Shown piece after piece: positions 1 to 8,363 of a stretch of DNA of 64,000 nt. Within the stretch, counting starts at the first letter, position 1, and each line of letters starts with the position of its first letter. This DNA comes from Halomonas sp. GT (GTDB taxonomy: Bacteria > Pseudomonadota > Gammaproteobacteria > Pseudomonadales > Halomonadaceae), in NCBI RefSeq assembly GCF_002082565.1, contig NZ_CP020562.1:3348001-3412000 (forward strand). Direction: 5' to 3'. The translations under genes were made by a program, and so were the position numbers. The notes below the pieces were generated by a model. It did not search any database and was not told the origin of the DNA. It was given only the letters and a program-made list of their open reading frames with translations.

Positions 1-2000
1 AGCGCAGCGATGGCACCAATGATGTCATTAAACTCCGAATAGCACATATGAGTGTGGATCTGGGTGCTATCCTTAACACCAGCAGCGCTTAGCTGGAAGC
101 TTTCTACTGCCCAATCTAAATAGGATTGCCACTCGTGCTGGCGCAGAGGTAAGCCTTCACGTAGCGCGGGCTCGTCAATTTGAATGACCTGAATACCGGC
201 TTTTTCCAAATCCAACACTTCGTCACGCAGCGCCAGGGCAATCTGGCGGCAGGTGATTGCTCGAGACTGATCATTACGCACAAACGACCACTGCAAAATC
301 GTCACAGGCCCTGTCAACATACCTTTCATGGGCTTGTCGGTGAGCGACTGGGCATATTTGCTCCATCTCACCGTCATCGGTGCTGGGCGGGTAACATCAC
401 CAAAAATGATCGGTGGTTTCACGCAGCGAGAGCCATAACTTTGCACCCAGCCGAAGCGAGTAAAGGCGAAGCCTTCTAATTGTTCTCCAAAGTACTCCAC
501 CATGTCATTACGTTCAGCCTCACCATGAACAGGCACATCAAGCCCTAATGCTTCCTGGCGTTCTACGGCGTAGCCAATTTCTTCCTGCATACGGGTTTCA
601 TAATCCGTTTGGCTCAGTTCACCAGCTTTAAATGCCCGGCGGGCAACGCGTATCTCTTCTGTTTGCGGAAAAGAACCAATGGTAGTGGTGGGAAACAGCG
701 GTAACGCAAGCGTTCGACGCTGTGCCAGTGCGCGGGCAACATAAGGTGACTGGCGTTGACTATCTTGAGCCGTTATTGCTGCTAGACGTGAGTTAACATC
801 CGGCTGATGAATTCGGGTTGATACCAGACGCGTATCCAGAGCGCGCGTTGCGTCGCTCACCCGCTGCTCATCAATGGGCCTTGTTCGGTTATCAATTAGC
901 CGAGAGAGGGTCACCACTTCATCCAACTTTTGTCGTGCAAATGCTAGCCAGCTTACCAGCTCGCCATCTAGCTCAGCTTCTTGGGACAAGTCTACCGGCA
1001 CGTGCAGCAGCGAACAGCTGGGCGCCAGCCATAAACGCTGTCCTAAACGCACTTTTAAGGGCAGTAAACGTTCACGTAGGGCCGCCAAATCAGCACGCCA
1101 AATATTACGACCATCCACTAAGCCAATTGAAAGCACTTGATGAGGGCTTAATCGATCAATCACGCTCTCTATCTGACCCGGCGCTCGGACAGCATCAATA
1201 TGTAAACCAGCCACTGGCAGGCGAGTGGTTAGCGAAAGGTTATCACCCAGCGCACCAAAGTAAGTGGCCACGAGTAGCTTCAACGGCGCCGATTGGAGGC
1301 GGTGGTAGGCACGCTCATACGCCTGCTGCCAAGCCAGCGGCAGATCTTGCACCAAAGCAGGCTCGTCAAGCTGCACCCACTCAATACCTTGGGTGGCTAG
1401 GCGTGCCAGAATTTCGCCATACACATTTAATACATTGTCTAGCAGGCTCAGCCGATCAAAATCACTACCTTTAATCTTACCCAGCCATAGCCAAGTCAGT
1501 GGGCCGGTCAGCGCCACTTTAGGCGTAAAGCCTGCCTGTAAGGCTTCCTCTACCTCATTAAATAATCGTTCAGACGCAAGCGTAAACGTCTGCCCCTCAT
1601 GCAGTTCAGGTACTAGGTAATGGTAGTTGGTATCGAAATACTTGGTCATTTCGCAAGCAGCTGCAGGTGTGCCGCAAGGGGCGCGACCACGAGCCATGCG
1701 AAACGCGGTATCTAAATCAACGTTGCCTGCGCTAACTTCGTGCTGCGCATTAAAACGCGCGGGCACCGCGCCTAGCATGACGGATACATTAAGTACTTGG
1801 TCGTAAAACGCAAAATCGCCAACACTAATAAAGTCAAGGCCAGCGTTTTGTTGAGCCTGCCAATGAGAAAGCCTAAGCGCTTGCCCAGTTGCTTCAAGTT
1901 CTTCCCGAGATATGTCGCCTTTCCAATAAGCTTCGGTGGCTTTTTTAAGTTCGCGCTGAGCGCCAATACGGGGATAGCCGAGAATATGAGAAACTGTCAT
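1..2000 (-). CDS. metE: MetE, cobalamin-independent methionine synthase (3' end outside window)
   Basis: Transfers a methyl group from 5-methyltetrahydropteroyl-triglutamate to homocysteine, the last step of methionine synthesis, in the cytoplasm. The reading frame is open from ATG at 2000 to the left edge, about 666 of the usual 750-765 codons. The N-terminus ([18 protein letters not shown]) is the classic MetE start. The zinc/homocysteine motif HTHMCY lies near the edge, with His651 and Cys653 matching E. coli His641 and Cys643. The remaining zinc ligands (Glu665 and Cys726 in E. coli) fall outside the window. The gene is divergent from metR, the usual arrangement for MetR-activated metE. 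Confidence 0.97.
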   Translation of the reverse strand, partial: MTVSHILGYPRIGAQRELKKATEAYWKGDISREELEATGQALRLSHWQAQQNAGLDFISVGDFAFYDQVLNVSVMLGAVPARFNAQHEVSAGNVDLDTAFRMARGRAPCGTPAAACEMTKYFDTNYHYLVPELHEGQTFTLASERLFNEVEEALQAGFTPKVALTGPLTWLWLGKIKGSDFDRLSLLDNVLNVYGEILARLATQGIEWVQLDEPALVQDLPLAWQQAYERAYHRLQSAPLKLLVATYFGALGDNLSLTTRLPVAGLHIDAVRAPGQIESVIDRLSPHQVLSIGLVDGRNIWRADLAALRERLLPLKVRLGQRLWLAPSCSLLHVPVDLSQEAELDGELVSWLAFARQKLDEVVTLSRLIDNRTRPIDEQRVSDATRALDTRLVSTRIHQPDVNSRLAAITAQDSQRQSPYVARALAQRRTLALPLFPTTTIGSFPQTEEIRVARRAFKAGELSQTDYETRMQEEIGYAVERQEALGLDVPVHGEAERNDMVEYFGEQLEGFAFTRFGWVQSYGSRCVKPPIIFGDVTRPAPMTVRWSKYAQSLTDKPMKGMLTGPVTILQWSFVRNDQSRAITCRQIALALRDEVLDLEKAGIQVIQIDEPALREGLPLRQHEWQSYLDWAVESFQLSAAGVKDSTQIHTHMCYSEFNDIIGAIAA

Positions 2001-2099
2001 GATGAAACCTTTCAACGTGAATGATTTCGCACAGTCTGCTCACCCCCAAAATATGAATCAAACTAAAGTTTTTAATATCAAACATGAAAAACACTCACA
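2001..2099. promoter_or_regulatory. metE/metR divergent control region with MetR-like half sites
   Basis: This 99-bp spacer separates the divergent metE and metR starts. MetR boxes in E. coli read TGAA-N5-TTCA. Here TGAA-N4-TTCA lies at 2003-2014, TGAA-N4-TTCG at 2018-2029, and TGAA-N5-CTCA at 2085-2097. The last has the right spacing but one changed base. Which of these is used is inference. The placement fits autoregulation of metR and activation of metE. Confidence 0.45.
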
Positions 2100-3038
2100 A
2101 TGATTGAATTACGCCACCTGCGCACGCTGCTCGCCCTCCGGGAAACCGGTTCTTTAGTGGAAGCTGCTGAGCGGGTTCACCTAACGCAGTCGGCCCTTTC
2201 CCATCAGTTAAAAGACTTGGAAGGTCGCGTTGACAGTGCGCTGTTTGTACGTAAAACGCGTCCAGTAGAGTTCACTAGAGCGGGGCTTCGCCTCTTAGCC
2301 CTAGCGGATGAGATTTTGCCCGAGGTGCGTAAAGCTGAGCGCGACTTAGCTCGCCTAGCAGGCACCGAGCAGGGTCGATTACACATGGCTATCGAGTGCC
2401 ACAGCTGTTTTCAATGGCTGATGCCAACGGTGGATTATTTTCGCGACCATTGGCCAGAGGTCGAAATTGATATTCCCAGTGGCCACCACTTCGACCCACT
2501 GCCAGCCCTTGCTAGGGAACAGCTAGACTTGGTGATTACCGCAGACCCTCAGCCCCTGGAAGGGGTTCATTACGTGCCGCTATTTCGATATGAGGGGCTG
2601 CTAGCGGTTGCTCGACAGCATGCTTTTGCTGGCCGTCCGTTTATCGCGCCACAAGCGTTAGCCGAGGAGACGCTAATCACTTACCCGGTCGAGCACTCCC
2701 GGCTGGATGTATTTACCCAATTTTTATCTCCCGCCAATGTACGACCAAAGGAAATTCGCACCGCAGAGCTCACCATCATGATGATGCAGCTCGTTGCCAG
2801 CGGTAGAGGCGTGTGCGCGCTGCCCAACTGGGCACTCACAGAGTATTTAGAGCGGGATTACGTTAGCGCCGTGAAACTGGGCGAGAACGGCATTTGGAGC
2901 ACACTTTATGCTGCCATACGGGAAGAAAATTTAGAGGCGCCTTGGATGCAGGATTTTTTGCGCACTGCTAAAGAAACGTCATTTGCGGTGCTGTTGGGTA
3001 TCAAGCCGGCGACTCGCGACGAGGAATCAGCAGCGTAA
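2100..3038 (+). CDS. metR: MetR, LysR-type activator of methionine genes
   Basis: LysR-family regulator of 312 aa. The N-terminal winged helix-turn-helix (about residues 1-60, motif SLVEAAERVHLTQSALSHQL) is followed by a periplasmic-binding-protein-like effector domain. The segment MAIECHSCFQWLMP is typical of MetR, whose co-effector is homocysteine. It is divergent from metE, its classic target. The 3' end overlaps the convergent sensor-kinase gene by 38 bp. The ATG at 2100 gives the standard LysR N-terminus (MIELRHLRTL). Confidence 0.93.
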   Translation: MIELRHLRTLLALRETGSLVEAAERVHLTQSALSHQLKDLEGRVDSALFVRKTRPVEFTRAGLRLLALADEILPEVRKAERDLARLAGTEQGRLHMAIECHSCFQWLMPTVDYFRDHWPEVEIDIPSGHHFDPLPALAREQLDLVITADPQPLEGVHYVPLFRYEGLLAVARQHAFAGRPFIAPQALAEETLITYPVEHSRLDVFTQFLSPANVRPKEIRTAELTIMMMQLVASGRGVCALPNWALTEYLERDYVSAVKLGENGIWSTLYAAIREENLEAPWMQDFLRTAKETSFAVLLGIKPATRDEESAA

Positions 3039-4596
3039 AGCGCGCGCCGCCCAGTGTAGGACTAGTATCAACAGTGACGCTACCACCGTGGCCTGCCATA
3101 ATTTTTTGAACAATGGATAAGCCTAGCCCGTAGCCACCAGAGCTACGTGCGCGGCTATCATCAAGCCTGGCAAATGGCTTGAAGATATCGCTACGCGCCT
3201 CGGGTGGTATGCCTGGCCCATCATCCTCAATATCAATACGTACAAGGTGTGGCTCATCCCATAGACGAATCACGACTTGTGACTTGCCATAGCGACAGGC
3301 ATTGCTGACAAGGTTCTGCAGCGCTCGTTGTAAATAGCGGGGTTCGGCGTACAACTCAATTTCAGCACTGCCTTCCAGCGTTAACGATAGGCTTTGGTGC
3401 AACGGCGACAGCGTGTCGATGACTCGCTCAGCCATTGCCCGACACTCAACCAACGCCATTTCTAATTCAACGCCATTAATAGACTCCCCCCCCAGGCGGG
3501 CATACGTGAGGATTTCGTCTACCAATTCATCTAGTTCAGAAATATCAGCATCAATACCCTGAAGCTGACGGCGAATCGCAGGCTGGTCGGTCATATCTTC
3601 AACCATTTGCACCGCAAACCGTATACGAGCCACCGGCGTGCGTAATTCATGAGAGACTGCGCGGATCATCTCTTGCTGGCCTCTAAGCAAGCTTTGAACT
3701 TGATTCGCCATCCCATTGAATGCCATGCCCAGGCGGCCTAAAAAGTCTCCGCTTTCCACTTTCACCCGGGTTTCTAAGCGCCCGCTGGCGATTCTAGTCG
3801 CAGCAAGCTCCAAACGCGCCATACGCGCTTCAATACTGCGCATAATTAAGTAAATAATCAGGCTAAGCACCACCATCAGCCCTACCAGCAGAGGTAGGTG
3901 CAAATTGACCGGCAGCGTATCACCGCGAGAAGTCGGCCCTGCCTGTAACCACTGATTCTCGCCAGGCACCCGGTAAAGCAGTATCAATGAAAGCTTATCT
4001 GACACCAGTCGCGTCAGCACGCCTCCTTGAGCAAGTTGAAACTGCTGCTCTGAGGTGAGGTCCGAGGGCAGCGCTGAAAGCAGCACAAGCGGCCAGCTAC
4101 CCGCATCTAATGAAGCAACGGCATCGGCCCTCGCCTCATGCGGCATGCTAGCTAGCCACTCTCCGAGCAATACCATGCTGCCCTGCCACTGACGCTCGCT
4201 CCAAGCGGCAAACGTTGCTACTAGCATCTGCTCATCACCGGGTATGCGTTGTCGTAGCTGCCAAGGATCTTCGGCGACTAATACCGTGCCTCGCTCGACG
4301 CGGGCTTGCTCAAAGTAGTTAAGCTCTGCCTCCTCGATACGCTTAAGTGAGAGCTGCATACCCAGCTGTTCCGAAAAGCGGGCAAGCATGGTTTCTCTTT
4401 CGGCCGCCTGACTTGACGCTAACTGCTGCGTCATCAACGACATAGGTAGTGCGGCGAGCTGTTCACGATAATCTTCACGACGAACCTGCTCAATAAAAGA
4501 ACGCCCGCCCAATGCAATAAAAAACACAACGCATAGTGCCAAACCCAGCAGAAGATAAAACCTTAAAAAAGAACCGTGGCCCAGCACTCGCCGCAT
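3001..4596 (-). CDS. rstB: RstB-like sensor histidine kinase
   Basis: Membrane sensor kinase of 531 aa, about 100 aa longer than E. coli RstB. Two membrane segments (about 12-30 and 235-252) enclose a periplasmic sensor region of about 200 aa. A HAMP linker (255-305) and the phosphoacceptor motif VSHELRTP with His316 follow. The ATPase domain shows NLVSNACRYG (N box), DDGPGIP (G1) and GGYGLGLSI (G2). It lies 18 bp downstream of its response regulator, so the two are very probably one operon. The 3' end overlaps metR tail to tail. The RstB name rests on the partner being RstA-like; the signal sensed is unknown. Confidence 0.85.
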   Translation of the reverse strand: MRRVLGHGSFLRFYLLLGLALCVVFFIALGGRSFIEQVRREDYREQLAALPMSLMTQQLASSQAAERETMLARFSEQLGMQLSLKRIEEAELNYFEQARVERGTVLVAEDPWQLRQRIPGDEQMLVATFAAWSERQWQGSMVLLGEWLASMPHEARADAVASLDAGSWPLVLLSALPSDLTSEQQFQLAQGGVLTRLVSDKLSLILLYRVPGENQWLQAGPTSRGDTLPVNLHLPLLVGLMVVLSLIIYLIMRSIEARMARLELAATRIASGRLETRVKVESGDFLGRLGMAFNGMANQVQSLLRGQQEMIRAVSHELRTPVARIRFAVQMVEDMTDQPAIRRQLQGIDADISELDELVDEILTYARLGGESINGVELEMALVECRAMAERVIDTLSPLHQSLSLTLEGSAEIELYAEPRYLQRALQNLVSNACRYGKSQVVIRLWDEPHLVRIDIEDDGPGIPPEARSDIFKPFARLDDSRARSSGGYGLGLSIVQKIMAGHGGSVTVDTSPTLGGARFTLLIPRRESPA

Positions 4597-4614
4597 GCGG
4601 TTAACCTCTCTTAA

Positions 4615-5373
4615 TTAGCTGTCTTTAACAAACAGATAGCCTTTGCTTCGGACTGTTTTAATCCGGTGCGGCTGGTTAGGGTCATCGCCTACTTTGGGCC
4701 GAATACGCGACACCCGTACGTCAATCGAACGATCCTGCCCATCGTATTTGATGCCACGTAGCTCATTGAAAATCTCTTCACGGGTTAATACACGCCCCGC
4801 ATTACTCGCCAACAGCCACAATAGATCAAACTCTGCGCTGGTGAGATCAATACGCTCACCGGAAAGCCAGGCCTCACGTGTGGCGTTATCTATCTCGAGA
4901 TTTTCAAAGCGCAGGCGCATCTCGCCACCAGGTGCTGGCGCATCAGCACGACGAAGTAGCGCGCGCATGCGTGCTAGAAGTACACGGGGCTGAACCGGCT
5001 TTGGTACATAGTCATCCGCCCCCATCTCCAAACCCAGCACTTGATCAAGATCATCGGTGCGAGCCGTTAGCATCATTATAGGACCAGCAAAGTTGGGCCT
5101 AACACGACGGCAGATAGCCAAACCATCCTCGCCCGGCAACATTAAGTCCAAAATCACCAAGTCAGGCTGGAGTGTTAAAATACGATCCACGCCCTTTGCA
5201 CCATCTGCCTCTAGCGTTACTTGAAAGCCATTTGCCTCCAGGTATTCGCGAGTCAGCTCTGCCAAGCGCTGGTCATCTTCAATAATCAACACGTGATCTT
5301 GGTCTGGATAGTCAGGCGTTACGGCGTCTTGAGCTCCAAGCGCCTGAAATTGCTGTTCCAAGTGGTCTACCAT
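4615..5373 (-). CDS. rstA: RstA-like OmpR-family response regulator
   Basis: Response regulator of 252 aa. The receiver domain has the acidic pair in IIEDD, phosphoacceptor Asp76 in VILDLMLPGEDG and the conserved Lys in YVPKPVQP. The C-terminal winged helix (LTSAEFDLLWLLASNAGRVL, then YDGQDRSIDVRVSRIRPK) closely follows the RstA signature. It has about 25 extra N-terminal residues relative to E. coli RstA. A GTG just before LIIEDD could be an alternative start, but the ATG at 5373 has purine-rich sequence upstream. It precedes the kinase gene in the same operon. Confidence 0.88.
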   Translation of the reverse strand: MVDHLEQQFQALGAQDAVTPDYPDQDHVLIIEDDQRLAELTREYLEANGFQVTLEADGAKGVDRILTLQPDLVILDLMLPGEDGLAICRRVRPNFAGPIMMLTARTDDLDQVLGLEMGADDYVPKPVQPRVLLARMRALLRRADAPAPGGEMRLRFENLEIDNATREAWLSGERIDLTSAEFDLLWLLASNAGRVLTREEIFNELRGIKYDGQDRSIDVRVSRIRPKVGDDPNQPHRIKTVRSKGYLFVKDS

Positions 5374-5600
5374 CCTTTATCTTCACTCCGCTTAGGCAGT
5401 TTGTGTTATCACCCGCTCACCCTATGTAACCGCAGGCTGCAATATCTTCCAGGATACCTCAAAACCGTTCAAACGCCTGCCCCCTGACCTCTTTCCCATA
5501 CTCCAGGTAATGGTTTGCCTGCTAGGCACCTTGATTCTTACACCGCCAAACGCTAATGTGATTTTGCTAACTGTCGAAAATCTGGCAGCAAGAGGACATT

Positions 5601-5723
5601 ATGGAAACTAGTAAAGCCAAAAGTGTTATCAAGCGTGTTTACGTACCCACTCAGGTGCGCGATCTACCTAATGGAGAGAAGCTGACGATTCCTGGGCATT
5701 ATAAAGCGCCACCAAGGGAATAA
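5601..5723 (+). CDS. Small basic protein, 40 aa, unknown function
   Basis: A 40-codon frame beginning METSKAKSVIKRVYVP and ending GHYKAPPRE. It has a good ribosome binding site (AGAGGA at 5591-5596, four bases before the ATG) and is followed 60 bp later by a strong terminator, which together support a real short gene. The peptide is basic, has no membrane segment and has no recognised domain. It stands alone between the divergent rst operon and a convergent membrane-peptide gene. Confidence 0.6.
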   Translation: METSKAKSVIKRVYVPTQVRDLPNGEKLTIPGHYKAPPRE

Positions 5724-5785
5724 AACGGCTTTTGCGAGCGACCAACCGCTTCACGACTCTTAGGTAACCTAATAACTAGGTTACT

Positions 5786-5819
5786 AAAAAGGCAGACCAC
5801 CAATGTGGCCTGCCTTTTT
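5786..5819. terminator. Bidirectional intrinsic terminator
   Basis: Stem AAAAAGGCAG pairs with CTGCCTTTTT, and the inner CCAC/GTGG closes a CAAT loop. T-runs exist on both strands. It serves the 40-aa gene on the plus strand and the membrane-peptide gene on the minus strand. Confidence 0.85.
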
Positions 5820-5845
5820 ATTATTTAGAAATAGCGTGTTGCTCG

Positions 5846-6025
5846 CTACCCTTTGGGGCCAAGTAGAAACCACGCGATCAGCCCAACTAACGGGAAAAAT
5901 AACAGCGCCAAGATCCACAACAGTTTTGCCAGCCCACCGGCTGAACTCTTAGCAACTTTCACAATGGCCCATACAACGATGATGAGCCAGATAAGCCCTA
6001 ATAATCCACCTACCTCAATACCCAT
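5846..6025 (-). CDS. PLDc_N-type small membrane protein, 59 aa
   Basis: A 59-aa protein starting MGIEVGGLLGLIWLIIV and ending LIAWFLLGPKG. Two hydrophobic helices (about 5-25 and 35-56) are separated by the polar turn KVAKSSAGGLAKL. The helix pair with a final W-x3-GP resembles the PLDc_N domain found at the N-terminus of cardiolipin synthases and also as free-standing peptides. GGAG lies 6 nt upstream of the ATG at 6025. A free-standing function is not known. It is followed by the bidirectional terminator. Confidence 0.7.
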   Translation of the reverse strand: MGIEVGGLLGLIWLIIVVWAIVKVAKSSAGGLAKLLWILALLFFPLVGLIAWFLLGPKG

Positions 6026-6097
6026 AACTACTCCTTAGCGGGATTGCTTCCATGACTTTTTAGCTAAGCACATCGTTTCAATGCACACAAGTAACAT

Positions 6098-6613
6098 TCA
6101 CTCCGTAGGTAAGCTCAGTACCATTTCCCCACCGCGTATTTCAATCGCCAATAAATTAAGGAAACTCATACCAAGTAGTACGGTCTCGTTTTCCATGCCA
6201 GGACTTATAGACCCTTGCACGTCATTCATACGTATGTTGCCCAACACAACCTCATCTAGCTGTGTCAGCGTACCCTCTGCGCGACCATTAGCGGTGTTAA
6301 ACCAAGCACTGCGTCCCGGCTCTAGGCCCAGCTCGCTTGCTAAATTACCGGGTACTGCAACATAAGTAGCCCCCGTATCTAACAAAAAAGTCACTGGCTT
6401 CCCATTAATTTTCCCCGGCGCTTCAAAATGACCAGCACGATTGCGCTTTAAATTGACGGGTCCGTCATCCGAAGAGACGTACATCACATGGACATTTGGC
6501 GTCATTAGCTTCTCGAAACCGCCATCCAACAGCCATGTGCCAGCGGCCAATAACAACACCCAAAAGAGTAGCATGATGACGATACCACCTCGTTGCGTAG
6601 CGAGGGTTTTCAT
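6098..6613 (-). CDS. Membrane-anchored retropepsin-like aspartic protease
   Basis: A 171-aa protein with one N-terminal membrane anchor (about residues 11-30) and an extracytoplasmic retropepsin-like domain. The catalytic motif is DTGA at residues 79-82, preceded by the flap-forming strand FEAPGKINGKPVTFLL. The later motif VLLGMSFLN matches the hydrophobic-Gly signature of clan AA single-domain proteases (TIGR02281-type), which work as dimers. Substrate is unknown. It lies 14 bp downstream of the MFS transporter gene on the same strand, so co-transcription is likely. Confidence 0.85.
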   Translation of the reverse strand: MKTLATQRGGIVIMLLFWVLLLAAGTWLLDGGFEKLMTPNVHVMYVSSDDGPVNLKRNRAGHFEAPGKINGKPVTFLLDTGATYVAVPGNLASELGLEPGRSAWFNTANGRAEGTLTQLDEVVLGNIRMNDVQGSISPGMENETVLLGMSFLNLLAIEIRGGEMVLSLPTE

Positions 6614-6627
6614 ACGCCACCTCCGAG

Positions 6628-7977
6628 CTAAGCGCTCCTTTCCCAGGCAAGTGCAGCATCACGCCCACGCTGTTCATTAACGCCAGCGCATATCAACATC
6701 GCGATAACAAACAGTGCCACACATAATAGGATAGACGCTTGCAAACCAATTAACGTTTGCAAAACGCCCAGCATGACTATGCCGAACACGCCTGCCAATT
6801 TGTTGGCAAGGCCCCAGAAGCCAAAAAATTCAGCAGACTTTTCCAGTGGTGAGAATACGCCTACCAACGCCCGGCTAGCTGATTGGCTAGACCCCAGACT
6901 AAGACCCGCCAGACAACCGACCACCAGAAAAACGTGTTGCGCTTGCCACTGCACGGCGTAATGGCTGTTAACCCAATCAGTCAGCTCTGGCGTCGCCCAT
7001 ATCGATACAATAGCGATGACCCATAACGCTAGTGTCATTTGATACGTGCGCTTGGCGCCCAATTTATCCTGTAAAAATCCAAATCCCAGCGCGCCTGCCG
7101 CTGCCGTTATTTGAACAATAATAAACATAATATTGCGCACACTCTCTTCCCAACCAATCACCTGAGCGCCATAAATAAAAGCAAACGCAATAATGATGTA
7201 GACACCTGCCATTGAGAATAACAGCGACACTAAAAAGACAGTTAAGTCTTTAAAGTAGCGTAGCTCAGTAAATGTTGAGCGAACACGCTGTAACGCAATA
7301 CGTCGATAGGAAACACCATGGGGTTGAGGCACACCTCGCTCTTTCATCCATAGGAAGGTGGGAAGCGCCGCTACTAAGAAAAAGCCAGCGGCAAAAGGAC
7401 CTACCCAACGTATGCGCTCAAAGTTATCAGCGGTCGCTTCCCCTAGCACCATCAGCGTAAAACCAGCAGCAAAGAGGCCACCGATATAGCCAAGCGCCCA
7501 ACCAAACCCAGAAATCTTACCCAGCGCATTAGGAGGGCCTAACTCCGGCAAAAAAGCGGCTATAAACGACTCGCCCATCGAGTAAGCATAGTTTGAAAGT
7601 ATAATTAACAGCAGCCCCGCTACTACGTAACCAGGCTCGACAAAGTAAAGCATGACAGTTGTCGCCACAGTAGCGAGATAACTAATTAATAAAAAGCGCT
7701 TTTTTTCTGCTCGATAGTCCATGACTGCGCCGCAAAGCGGGGCAGTTAATACGACCATTAGATAGCTCAACGCTAACGCGAGGCTCCATAAAAAATTTGC
7801 TAGGCGAAAGCCATCACCTCTATCGCCTACGATTACCGTCGTAAAAAGTTCTCCAAACACGACAGTGATGATGAGCAAAGTGTAAGCCTGGTTGGCAAAA
7901 TCAAACATTGCCCAACCAAATATTTCACGTCGCGATGCGTAGGTGGGAGTAACCTTGGCGGGGTTAGCAGGCAGCAT
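6628..7977 (-). CDS. MFS transporter, UMF1/Atg22-like family
   Basis: A 449-aa polytopic membrane protein with about 12 hydrophobic segments. The N-terminal GWAMFDFANQAYTLLIITVVF is diagnostic of the UMF1 family, which includes fungal vacuolar effluxer Atg22. Bacterial substrates are unknown. A basic inner loop (DYRAEKKRF) lies between helices 2 and 3. It appears to be the first gene of a unit with the downstream aspartic protease. Confidence 0.82.
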   Translation of the reverse strand: MLPANPAKVTPTYASRREIFGWAMFDFANQAYTLLIITVVFGELFTTVIVGDRGDGFRLANFLWSLALALSYLMVVLTAPLCGAVMDYRAEKKRFLLISYLATVATTVMLYFVEPGYVVAGLLLIILSNYAYSMGESFIAAFLPELGPPNALGKISGFGWALGYIGGLFAAGFTLMVLGEATADNFERIRWVGPFAAGFFLVAALPTFLWMKERGVPQPHGVSYRRIALQRVRSTFTELRYFKDLTVFLVSLLFSMAGVYIIIAFAFIYGAQVIGWEESVRNIMFIIVQITAAAGALGFGFLQDKLGAKRTYQMTLALWVIAIVSIWATPELTDWVNSHYAVQWQAQHVFLVVGCLAGLSLGSSQSASRALVGVFSPLEKSAEFFGFWGLANKLAGVFGIVMLGVLQTLIGLQASILLCVALFVIAMLICAGVNEQRGRDAALAWERSA

Positions 7978-8093
7978 GCAGGCTCTCTCAAAAAAGTGTG
8001 TAGTAGCGTCATCACCCTATTAACGACAGCTTTTTCATGACGATAATAAGATATGTAATTATTCAGAAAAGCGGCTTAACCGTAGACGGGCCT

Positions 8094-8124
8094 TAAAAAA
8101 CAAACGCTCGGCATAGCCGAGCGT
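8094..8124 (-). terminator. Intrinsic terminator
   Basis: A perfect 9-bp stem (ACGCTCGGC/GCCGAGCGT) with an ATA loop is followed on the minus strand by a T-rich run. It would end the BCCT transporter transcription unit. Confidence 0.85.
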
Positions 8125-8169
8125 GACACGCTGATCATGGTTGCTTATGGCATTCCTTGGCATTCAGAC

Positions 8170-8316
8170 TCATAGCAACCAGTGCGCTACCACGGCCGCA
8201 ATACCCACCACCATCGCCGTTATAACAGCAACAGTGACGAGGCGATCCAGCCAACGGTCAAAAACGTCCCTTTTGGGCTGTTTCCGCGTGGCGCCGTGGT
8301 GTCCTTGCCGGGCCAT
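8170..8316 (-). CDS. Single-helix membrane peptide, 48 aa, downstream of BCCT carrier
   Basis: A 48-aa frame with a basic N-terminus (MARQGHHGATRKQPKRD) and one C-terminal hydrophobic helix (LVTVAVITAMVVGIAAVVAHWLL). The charge pattern predicts an inner-membrane peptide with a cytoplasmic N-terminus. It begins 47 bp after the BCCT gene and ends just before a strong terminator, so the two are probably co-transcribed. The ribosome binding site is weak, which lowers confidence. An accessory role for the transporter is a guess. Confidence 0.5.
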   Translation of the reverse strand: MARQGHHGATRKQPKRDVFDRWLDRLVTVAVITAMVVGIAAVVAHWLL

Positions 8317-8363
8317 CAGCACGCTTTATCCATGTGTGCATTCCCTATAAATCAGCGAATAAT

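Noticed and set aside
818..1474. Open frames on the plus strand opposite metE (about 60-218 codons)
   Set aside because: They lie antisense to a complete and conserved metE reading frame and show no family motifs or ribosome binding sites.
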